In this document: piece by piece, positions 7,395 to 13,408 of the stretch
How the letters are laid out: each line of letters begins with the position of its first letter
Numbering within the stretch: position 1 is the first letter of the stretch
Source of the DNA: an uncultured Lachnospiraceae bacterium
GTDB lineage: Bacteria; Bacillota; Clostridia; Lachnospirales; Lachnospiraceae
Reading direction: 5' to 3'
Assembly: GCA_905203555.1 (NCBI GenBank)
Contig: CAJKWK010000055.1
Span: forward strand, 1-20,564
Length of the DNA: 20,564 bases
Translations under genes and position numbers: made by a program
The notes under the pieces: model-generated
Told to the model about the DNA's origin: nothing
Seen by the model: the letters and a program-made list of their open reading frames with translations, nothing else
The model's database searches: none

Positions 7395-8461
7395 AAGATG
7401 GTTCCACCTCCTAAAACGTACTCGCCGTCATAGAACACCACTGCTTGTCCAGGTGTCACCGCGCGCTGCGGCTCTTCAAATGTACAAAGAATTTCATCTT
7501 CTCCGGTTTTCTCTATCGTCGCCCATACACCTCTATGATTATAGCGGATTTTTGTAAAAACACGCATCGGCTCTGTCAAGTCTTCTATAGACATAAAATT
7601 TAAGTTTCCGGCCCGAAGAGATTTTGCCATGGATTCCTCATGTGTTCCGATTACTACTTCATTTGTTTCCGGACGGATCTCCAGGACAAACGCCGGATAC
7701 CCCAAAGCAAGACCCAATCCTTTTCTCTGGCCGACTGTATAATGAATGATACCTTTATGTTCTCCTAAAACAGTGCCGTCAACCGTCACAAAATTGCCTT
7801 TCTGCAACTGTTTTCCTGCTGTTTTCTCAATAAAACCTGCATAATCCCCATCAGGTACAAAACAAATGTCCTGACTATCCGGTTTATTTGCTACCTGAAG
7901 TTGAATGTCTTCTGCAATTTTCCGTATCTCCTCTTTGGAATACTCTCCCACCGGCATCAACGTCCGCTGCAATTGTTCCTGCGTCAGATTATATAACGCA
8001 TAGGTCTGATCTTTTGCAAGTGTAGCAGATCTCCTTAAAGTGTAACGTCCATTCGGGAGCTTGACAATTCTCGCATAATGCCCGGTAGCAATATAATCTG
8101 CTCCGATCGACAGACTCCGTTGAAGTAATGACTCCCATTTTACATATCGATTACACGCAATACAAGGATTCGGAGTTCTTCCATTTAAATATTCTTCCAC
8201 AAAATAATCAACTACATTTTTTTGAAATGAATCTTTAAAATTCATAACGTAATATGGGATTTCCAGCTGCGCCGCCACACGTCTTGCATCTTCCACTGCA
8301 CTCAGACCGCAACAGCCTCCGTTTTCTTCTTCTACAATCCGCTCCGCATCCTGCCAGATCTGCATTGTAACCCCAATGACTTCATACCCTTGTTGTTTCA
8401 ACAGATATGCTGCGACAGAAGAATCTACTCCTCCGGACATACCGACCACTACTTTGCTCAT
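7391..8461 (-). CDS. mnmA: tRNA-specific 2-thiouridylase MnmA
   Basis: It adds sulfur to U34 of Lys, Glu and Gln tRNAs with ATP, taking sulfur from a cysteine desulfurase. The 356-residue protein starts with the PP-loop GMSGGVDSSVAAYLL (SGGVDSS at about 9-15). It has the catalytic cysteine pair C103 (NPCIACNR) and C200 (SQDICFVP), plus GADYIATGHYARI and VGQRKGLG. An extra CC pair (C50-C51) in GGCCGLSAVEDARR is also present. The start codon overlaps the nifU stop by one base (TAATG), and its ribosome site is inside the Glu-rich 3' end of nifU. Sitting directly behind nifS-nifU gives it a local sulfur donor. The PHP gene is coupled to its stop codon. Confidence 0.96.
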   Translation of the reverse strand: MSKVVVGMSGGVDSSVAAYLLKQQGYEVIGVTMQIWQDAERIVEEENGGCCGLSAVEDARRVAAQLEIPYYVMNFKDSFQKNVVDYFVEEYLNGRTPNPCIACNRYVKWESLLQRSLSIGADYIATGHYARIVKLPNGRYTLRRSATLAKDQTYALYNLTQEQLQRTLMPVGEYSKEEIRKIAEDIQLQVANKPDSQDICFVPDGDYAGFIEKTAGKQLQKGNFVTVDGTVLGEHKGIIHYTVGQRKGLGLALGYPAFVLEIRPETNEVVIGTHEESMAKSLRAGNLNFMSIEDLTEPMRVFTKIRYNHRGVWATIEKTGEDEILCTFEEPQRAVTPGQAVVFYDGEYVLGGGTIL

Positions 8462-8898
8462 TAATATTCCTCTTCTTCCTCTTCTTCATGAATATCTGAC
8501 TTTGGTTTTTCCAATCCTTCTATTTGAATACCATGTTTTTCTGCATAATCCCACAGTGCCGCATGAATCGCCTCTTCTGCCAGAAGAGAACAGTGTACCT
8601 TTACCGGCGGAAGTCCATCCAGTGCTTCCATAACTGCCTTATTGGTTACCTGGAGCGCTTCATAAATTGTTTTTCCCTTCACCAGTTCTGTTGCCATACT
8701 GCTGGTTGCAACCGCTGCTCCACATCCGAAGGTTTTAAATTTCACATCCTGAATAATCTGATTTTCATCGATATCCAGATAAATACGCATGATATCTCCA
8801 CATTTTGCATTTCCTACAGTTCCTACTCCACTCGCATTTTCGATTTCTCCCACATTCCGCGGATGCTGAAAATGATCCATTACTTTTTCTGTATACAT
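8461..8898 (-). CDS. nifU: Fe-S cluster assembly scaffold NifU/IscU (clostridial type)
   Basis: It is a scaffold on which [2Fe-2S]/[4Fe-4S] clusters are built with sulfur from the cysteine desulfurase. The 145-residue protein is a single U-type domain with the three ligand cysteines: C33 in GNAKCGDIM (with its Asp), C59 in FGCGAAVATSS and C103 in VKVHCSLLAEEAI. Cluster-carrier C-terminal domains of long NifU proteins are absent. The last residues form a run of seven Glu plus Tyr, an acidic tail that simultaneously encodes the purine-rich ribosome site of mnmA. The ATG has AGGAGG. It is 29 bp behind nifS. Confidence 0.95.
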   Translation of the reverse strand: MYTEKVMDHFQHPRNVGEIENASGVGTVGNAKCGDIMRIYLDIDENQIIQDVKFKTFGCGAAVATSSMATELVKGKTIYEALQVTNKAVMEALDGLPPVKVHCSLLAEEAIHAALWDYAEKHGIQIEGLEKPKSDIHEEEEEEEY

Positions 8899-8927
8899 TG
8901 TTTTTCCTCCTAAATATCTTTTCTAGT

Positions 8928-10109
8928 CTATTTTTGTTTTTTCATAAAATCTTCGTACAGCGGAGACATATTTCTCAAATTTTGAATAATCTCTTTCAAA
9001 GAATCTACTACATAATCCAAATCTTCTTTTGTGATTTCCTCATTCAGCGTCATTCTGAGCGAACCATGTGCAATTTCATGCGGCAGCCCTATTGCAAGCA
9101 ATACATGTGACGGATCCAATGATCCTGATGTACAAGCCGATCCGCTTGATGCACAGATTCCTTTCATATCTAACATGATCAGAAGAGACTCTCCTTCTAT
9201 AAATTGAAAGCTGAAGTTCACGTTATTCGGCAATCTTTTCTGCCGATCTCCATTCAGCCGGCAGAACGGAATCTCTGCTTCAATACGTTGAATCAAATAA
9301 TCTCTCAATTCAATTTCTTTTGCCGTCCGTTCTTCCATCGTGCTTACTGCACGCTCTACCGCTTTCCCAAATCCAACAATTCCCGGAACATTTTCTGTCC
9401 CTGCACGTCTTCTTCGCTCCTGAGCGCCTCCATGAATAAAGGACCGGATTTTCACGCCTTTTCTTATATATAAAAATCCAATTCCCTTTGGACCGTTCAG
9501 CTTATGTCCGCTGGCACTCAGCATATCAATATGACACGCATCCACATCGATCGGAATCTGACCAAAAGCCTGTACTGCATCCGTATGAAATAGAATTCCA
9601 TGTTCTCTGGCAATTGCTCCGATTTCCTGTATTGGCTGAATCGTCCCGATTTCATTATTTGCATACATTACAGAAATCAAGATCGTATCTTCACGAATCG
9701 CCTGACGCAATTGTGCAAGATCTACAATACCGTTTTCATCCACATCCAGATATGTGATCTCAAATCCTCTTTTTTCCAAGTATTCACAAGTATGCAAAAT
9801 CGCATGATGTTCAATCTTACTTGTAATAATATGTTTTCCCTTCGCTCCATACGCCTCGGCTGCAGCAACCAATGCCCAGTTATCAGACTCACTTCCGCCT
9901 GCTGTAAAATAGATTTCGTTCGGTGCAGCTCCAAGGGCTCCGGCAATCACTTCACGCTGACTCACAACAACTTCTTTATTCGCAGCCGCAAATCCGTACA
10001 CACTGGAGGGATTTCCATAATGCTCTGTAAAATACGGGAGCATCGCCTCTACTACCTCCGGGGCAGTCTTCGTTGTTGCCGCATTATCTAAATATATCAA
10101 TCGTTCCAT
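8928..10109 (-). CDS. nifS: Cysteine desulfurase NifS/IscS
   Basis: It is a PLP enzyme that takes sulfur from cysteine, leaving alanine, and passes a persulfide to the scaffold and to MnmA. The 393-residue class-V aminotransferase fold has YLDNAATT at the N-terminus, the PLP-stacking histidine at H101/H102 (SKIEHHAIL), HTDAVQAFG (PLP Asp and Gln) and the PLP lysine K203 in SASGHKLNGPKG. RRRRAGTENVPGIVG and the persulfide cysteine C326 in SSGSACTSGSLDPSHVL complete the set. The cysteine loop looks like the clostridial NifS/IscS type rather than SufS. The ATG has AGGAGG 7 nt upstream. It is 21 bp behind iscR. Confidence 0.96.
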   Translation of the reverse strand: MERLIYLDNAATTKTAPEVVEAMLPYFTEHYGNPSSVYGFAAANKEVVVSQREVIAGALGAAPNEIYFTAGGSESDNWALVAAAEAYGAKGKHIITSKIEHHAILHTCEYLEKRGFEITYLDVDENGIVDLAQLRQAIREDTILISVMYANNEIGTIQPIQEIGAIAREHGILFHTDAVQAFGQIPIDVDACHIDMLSASGHKLNGPKGIGFLYIRKGVKIRSFIHGGAQERRRRAGTENVPGIVGFGKAVERAVSTMEERTAKEIELRDYLIQRIEAEIPFCRLNGDRQKRLPNNVNFSFQFIEGESLLIMLDMKGICASSGSACTSGSLDPSHVLLAIGLPHEIAHGSLRMTLNEEITKEDLDYVVDSLKEIIQNLRNMSPLYEDFMKKQK

Positions 10110-10130
10110 CTTTCTTCCTCCTGTTCCATC

Positions 10131-10586
10131 TCAACTCTTGCATTCTATTTTTTCTTCTGCATTGCAATTCATCTTTCTGCTTTCTTCTACCAGCTGGTCT
10201 AGCTTTATTTCTTCAACTGTCTGATAAATGCTGTCATTGATTCGTTTCCACACATATTTTGTCACACAGTTGTCTGCCGATTTACATCCCTCTTCTTCGA
10301 TTAACCCCGGACAGTCCACCAGTTCCAAAGTTCCTTCCAAAGCGCGAAGTACATCGCCCACAGAAATATCTCCCAATGGTTTTGCCAGCATATAACCACC
10401 TCCGGCTCCCCGGATACTTTTCACCAGCCCGCTTTTTTTCAACAGACCCATGAGTTGTTCTAAATACCGTTCCGATATTCCCTGCCGGTCCGATATACTT
10501 GTAATTGATACAGGTTCCTCTGCACTGTATTTCGCCAGATCAATCATTGCACGCAGTCCATATCTTCCTTTTGTAGATAATTTCAA
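10131..10586 (-). CDS. iscR: Rrf2-family Fe-S-sensing regulator, IscR-like
   Basis: It is a winged-helix transcription factor that senses Fe-S status and probably controls its own operon. Starting at the TTG at 10586, the 151-residue protein begins MKLSTKGRYGLRAMIDLA, the usual Rrf2 N-terminus. GAAGGTGAG lies just upstream. Another in-frame TTG at 10613 has no ribosome site and would add nine atypical residues. The HTH is around GISERYLEQLMGLLKKSG (37-54), with the wing at GAGGGYMLAKP. The cluster cysteines are C92, C101 and C107, i.e. C-x8-C-x5-C rather than the x5-x5 spacing of E. coli IscR. Two extra cysteines (C141, C149) sit in the tail. It leads the Fe-S operon. Confidence 0.93.
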   Translation of the reverse strand: MKLSTKGRYGLRAMIDLAKYSAEEPVSITSISDRQGISERYLEQLMGLLKKSGLVKSIRGAGGGYMLAKPLGDISVGDVLRALEGTLELVDCPGLIEEEGCKSADNCVTKYVWKRINDSIYQTVEEIKLDQLVEESRKMNCNAEEKIECKS

Positions 10587-10621
10587 CTTCTCACCTTCTT
10601 TATATTTTGGCAATATTGCTT

Positions 10622-10638
10622 ATGATTTATCTTATCAT
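10622..10638. promoter_or_regulatory. Second AT-rich dyad in the iscR leader
   Basis: ATGATTTATCTTATCAT (17 bp) has outer arms ATGAT/ATCAT and mostly symmetric inner bases. It lies between the candidate IscR operator and the iscR start codon. It could be a second binding site or an RNA stem. Confidence 0.3.
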
Positions 10639-10655
10639 TTAATTCCTACCTTTTT

Positions 10656-10679
10656 AATCCCTATTAATTTACTAGGATT
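10656..10679. promoter_or_regulatory. Candidate IscR/Rrf2 operator
   Basis: The core dyad CCTATTAATTTACTAGG (10660-10676) has the symmetric form CCTAnTAAwTTAnTAGG, flanked by AATC and GATT (10656-10679). It lies about 6-30 bp downstream of the predicted iscR start point, where a bound regulator would block transcription. Long AT-centred dyads are typical Rrf2-family sites. The assignment to IscR is by position. Confidence 0.5.
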
Positions 10680-10691
10680 TATTTCTTCTGT

Positions 10692-10720
10692 AGAATATCA
10701 CTGTTATCTTGTTCTGTCAA
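10692..10720 (-). promoter_or_regulatory. Sigma-A promoter of the iscR-nifS-nifU-mnmA-PHP operon
   Basis: On the minus strand, a consensus -35 TTGACA (10715-10720) and a -10 TATTCT (10692-10697) are separated by 17 bp. The start would be near 10685, just before the dyad at 10656-10679, with a leader of about 100 nt. The same intergenic region must serve the divergent SpoVB-like gene, for which no convincing promoter was seen. Confidence 0.75.
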
Positions 10721-10770
10721 GACTTGAATAAGAATATCATATAAAAATCATGTTTTTAGGAGTTTGTCAC

Positions 10771-12159
10771 GTGTCCAAAAAACAAGTACTCATTCGAGGA
10801 ACTTTCATTTTAACTTTCACAGGATTTGCCAGCCGACTTATGGGATTTTTCTATCGTATCTTTTTAAGCCGCACGTTTGGAGCCGAAGGAGTCGGTCTGT
10901 ATCAACTCATTTTTCCGGTTTATGCGCTCTGCTACGCGCTTACAACAGCCGGGATCGAAACTGCAGTCTCTCGCACTGTCGCTTGTAAAATATCTCTGGG
11001 AAAAGAAAAAGAAGCCGGTCATACCTTGCGTACCGGCCTGATCCTCACGTTCTTCCCCGCCTGTCTTTGTACTGTTTTTTTACAACAGAGTGCATCCTGG
11101 ATTGCAGTAACTTTTTTAAGCAATATACATTGTGCCAATCTTCTTACAATTTTATCCTATACCATTCCGTTTTCCGCAATTCACAGCTGTATCTGCGGAT
11201 ATTGCTACGGAAAACAGCAAACAAAAATCCCTGCCATTTCTCAATTATTAGAACAGTTTGTCCGTATTTCATCCGTTTTTCTTATGTATTTCCTCCTGAA
11301 GCAAAATGGACAGACCATTTCCATTTCGATTGCAGTCTGTGGTCTTGTGTTTGGAGAAATGGCATCCGCATGTTATTGCTGCATCACCTTATCCGTACAC
11401 CACTCAAAACAGTCCACCGGATTGTTGGATCGCATGCATGGCGGCAAAAAAAGAAAACACCTCCGTTTCTCTCCTGTTTGCTTTTTCTCCCATGCAAAAG
11501 AACTTCTTACCCTTTCCATCCCCCTGACCGCAAACCGCGTACTGATCAATCTCCTTCAGAGCATTGAGGCCGTCTCCATTCCCGGCCGTCTTCAGTTGTA
11601 TCGTTTTAGTTCTTCTGAAGCACTGCGCATTTACGGTGTACTAAATGGAATGGCGCTCCCCTGCATTTTGTTTCCTTCCGCCATTACAAATTCCGTCTCC
11701 ATAATGTTAATGCCGGCGATTGCAGAAACACAGGCATCCGGCAACCAAAAAGAACTCCGTAACATGATTCGAAAGTCCATAGGAGCATGTTTTATTCTAG
11801 GAACAGGCTGTTGTATTTTCTTTCTACTATTTGGAAACTTCATCGGTATTCAACTGTTTGGCAATACAACCGCCGGTCATTTTATCGTTACTCTGGCATG
11901 GATTTGTCCATTTTTGTATACAAACAGCGCACTATTAAGCATTATCAACGGTCTCGGGAAAACAAATTCTACGCTTTTTATCAATTCCATCGGTCTCCTG
12001 ATTCGAATTGCAGGCGTATTTTATGGCATCCCCTTGTTTGGAATTCGCGGTTATCTATGGGGATTACTGATCAGCCAGCTAACTGTCAGTCTGCTTGCAG
12101 GCAAAACCATTTTATATTCTCCCATCTCAAAAAAAGTCAGGGGACATATCAATAAATGA
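10771..12159 (+). CDS. SpoVB/MurJ-like polysaccharide (lipid) flippase, MOP superfamily
   Basis: This is an integral membrane transporter of the oligosaccharidyl-lipid flippase group. The 462-residue protein is hydrophobic throughout, with roughly 12-14 predicted membrane segments. Its N-terminus (RGTFILTFTGFASRLMGFFY, then RIFLSRTFGAEGVGLYQLIF) is the typical SpoVB-type start. Family members flip lipid-linked cell-wall or spore-cortex precursors across the cytoplasmic membrane. The GTG at 10771 is chosen because TAGGAG lies 8 nt upstream; the in-frame ATG at 10750 has no ribosome site. It is the only + strand gene here, divergent from iscR and convergent with spoIIM. Other SpoVB-like paralogues are common in this group, so the name spoVB itself is not claimed. 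Confidence 0.85.
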   Translation: MSKKQVLIRGTFILTFTGFASRLMGFFYRIFLSRTFGAEGVGLYQLIFPVYALCYALTTAGIETAVSRTVACKISLGKEKEAGHTLRTGLILTFFPACLCTVFLQQSASWIAVTFLSNIHCANLLTILSYTIPFSAIHSCICGYCYGKQQTKIPAISQLLEQFVRISSVFLMYFLLKQNGQTISISIAVCGLVFGEMASACYCCITLSVHHSKQSTGLLDRMHGGKKRKHLRFSPVCFFSHAKELLTLSIPLTANRVLINLLQSIEAVSIPGRLQLYRFSSSEALRIYGVLNGMALPCILFPSAITNSVSIMLMPAIAETQASGNQKELRNMIRKSIGACFILGTGCCIFFLLFGNFIGIQLFGNTTAGHFIVTLAWICPFLYTNSALLSIINGLGKTNSTLFINSIGLLIRIAGVFYGIPLFGIRGYLWGLLISQLTVSLLAGKTILYSPISKKVRGHINK

Positions 12160-12175
12160 TATGCTCCCTGACTTT
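12129..12175 (-). terminator. Terminator of the nudF-spoIIM unit, inside the 3' end of the flippase gene
   Basis: The arms at 12133-12150 and 12157-12175 (outer AAAGTCAGGG/TCCCTGACTTT, inner CATATCA/TGATATG) form a long, nearly perfect stem. On the minus strand seven T residues follow; on the + strand only three. The hairpin overlaps the last 27 bp of the convergent flippase gene, including its stop codon, so it is mainly a minus-strand terminator and may serve both directions. Confidence 0.75.
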
Positions 12176-12180
12176 GATAT

Positions 12181-12720
12181 CTACATCAGTTTCACAAACA
12201 TACGCATCAGCACCGGATTAACGCACCCTTCTAAAACAAGCCCCATAGCCAGCATAAGTACAACGAAAATCGTCTTCTGACGATTCCATCGGTTTTGCGG
12301 ATAGACGACTGCATACCAGAGCACCACCAAATATGCCGGAATATAGAACAAAAAATGAGGAAAAATTCCCGCCATACAGAGAAGAATCCCTCTGCTCCCC
12401 ATACTATAAGCCGCCATGGAAAGCAACATTCCTCCCGAAAAGCCCGTCCACACCAGAAAAATATATGCACTAACTTTCCTCATTTTAGTAAATGACAATC
12501 CAACCATGATCAAAAACGGTACCAGACGAACCCCCATCAAATAAATAACATATTCTTCTGTACATATTGTTACTGAAGCATACTGATTCAAAAAATAATC
12601 ACTAAATACCCCTGAATCAGCCACAAATTGTCCGGATGCAAGATTTACATATAATATTCCAATCAAAAATCCCAATATAAACAGCACAAACATCATTTTT
12701 TTTGTATGAAATATCCTCAC
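12181..12720 (-). CDS. spoIIM: SpoIIM-like stage II sporulation membrane protein
   Basis: This is a 179-residue polytopic membrane protein with about five hydrophobic segments (near residues 9-27, 59-77, 85-107, 113-138 and 149-167). The first segment (FVLFILGFLIGILYVNL) and the GGMLLSMAAYSMG region resemble SpoIIM. In spore formers SpoIIM is part of the SpoIIDMP engulfment complex that remodels septal peptidoglycan. Sequence similarity alone is modest. Support comes from context, since B. subtilis also has spoIIM directly after the ADP-ribose pyrophosphatase gene nudF, as here (59-bp gap). The start is GTG, with AGGAGG 7 nt upstream. It is slightly shorter than typical SpoIIM. Confidence 0.65.
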   Translation of the reverse strand: MRIFHTKKMMFVLFILGFLIGILYVNLASGQFVADSGVFSDYFLNQYASVTICTEEYVIYLMGVRLVPFLIMVGLSFTKMRKVSAYIFLVWTGFSGGMLLSMAAYSMGSRGILLCMAGIFPHFLFYIPAYLVVLWYAVVYPQNRWNRQKTIFVVLMLAMGLVLEGCVNPVLMRMFVKLM

Positions 12721-12779
12721 ACTTCTTCCTCCTAACGTTCAGATATTTCATTATATGCTGTCACCTTCAGATTATTCAA

Positions 12780-13319
12780 TCAGAGGTCGTATTTCACCGC
12801 ATAAGCCATCAGCGAAGAAACCGTCTTCGCATCTTCAATCTCTCCTGTCAGAATCTTTTCCTTTAATTCATCCAAAGTATACGCCTTTAACTCAATAAAT
12901 TCATCCTCATCAAGATGCTGTTTGGACGGAATCAGATTCTTTGCCACAAACACCTCAATCCTCTCATTACAAAAGGCAACCGTTGTACGTAATGTAATCA
13001 GCCATTCTAATTCATCACACCGATATCCGGTTTCTTCCTCCAATTCTCTTCCGGCACATACTACCCCCGGCTCTGTTTCTTCATCCAGCGCCCCTGCCGG
13101 GATTTCCAATGTATATCGTTCCAAAGCATTTCGATATTGTCTCACCATTAGAATTCTGCCATCTTCCAAGACCGGAACAACCGCCGCAGCTCCCTTATGA
13201 CGAATAAAGTCCCAAACCGCAGTATGGGTACCATTGATCTCCATAGTGTCCTGATAAAATTCTAAAATAGCTCCTTTAAACTTTAACTCACGTTTGATCC
13301 GTTTCACCTGTTCACCCAT
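12780..13319 (-). CDS. nudF: NUDIX hydrolase, ADP-ribose pyrophosphatase type
   Basis: It probably hydrolyses ADP-ribose or similar nucleoside diphosphate derivatives to AMP and sugar phosphate. The 179-residue protein has the NudF-type N-terminal strand region (LEFYQDTMEING), then VPVLEDGRILMVRQYRNAL, LEIPAGALDEETEP and the Nudix box ending AGRELEEETGY. Relative to the textbook GX5EX7REUXEEXGU, the loop after the first Gly carries one extra residue; all catalytic Glu residues are present. The ATG has AGGA upstream. It is first in a two-gene unit with spoIIM, behind the rny terminator, with a possible promoter overlapping that terminator. Confidence 0.9.
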   Translation of the reverse strand: MGEQVKRIKRELKFKGAILEFYQDTMEINGTHTAVWDFIRHKGAAAVVPVLEDGRILMVRQYRNALERYTLEIPAGALDEETEPGVVCAGRELEEETGYRCDELEWLITLRTTVAFCNERIEVFVAKNLIPSKQHLDEDEFIELKAYTLDELKEKILTGEIEDAKTVSSLMAYAVKYDL

Positions 13320-13342
13320 AACATCTTCCTACCTCTCTGCTT

Positions 13343-13370
13343 TTTATATCATAAAACCCCTGTCTATCAA
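13343..13370 (-). promoter_or_regulatory. Possible nudF promoter embedded in the rny terminator
   Basis: On the minus strand, TTGATA (13365-13370, in the loop of the terminator hairpin) and TATAAA (13343-13348) are 16 bp apart, with a start point near 13336 and a leader of under 20 nt. The spacing is one base short of optimum. It is the only promoter-like pair between rny and nudF that avoids the coding sequence. Confidence 0.4.
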
Positions 13371-13380
13371 AGACAGGGGT
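13351..13380 (-). terminator. Intrinsic terminator after rny
   Basis: A perfect 10-bp stem, ACCCCTGTCT/AGACAGGGGT (13356-13365 and 13371-13380), surrounds a 5-nt loop. On the minus strand it is followed by a short T-run (GGGGTTTTATGAT). The T-run is modest, so termination may be partial. Confidence 0.7.
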
Positions 13381-13408
13381 CTCTACTTTCAAAACTGATC
13401 TGATTTAT

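Noticed and set aside
10700..10745. Sigma-E type sporulation promoter for the SpoVB-like gene
   Set aside because: CATATAAA at 10738 resembles a -10, but no matching -35 occurs at the required distance, and the sigma-A alternative (TTGTTC-17-GAATAT) is also weak.
10750..10770. Upstream ATG for the flippase gene
   Set aside because: The TAGGAG ribosome site lies after this ATG and fits the GTG at 10771, where the usual SpoVB-type N-terminus begins.
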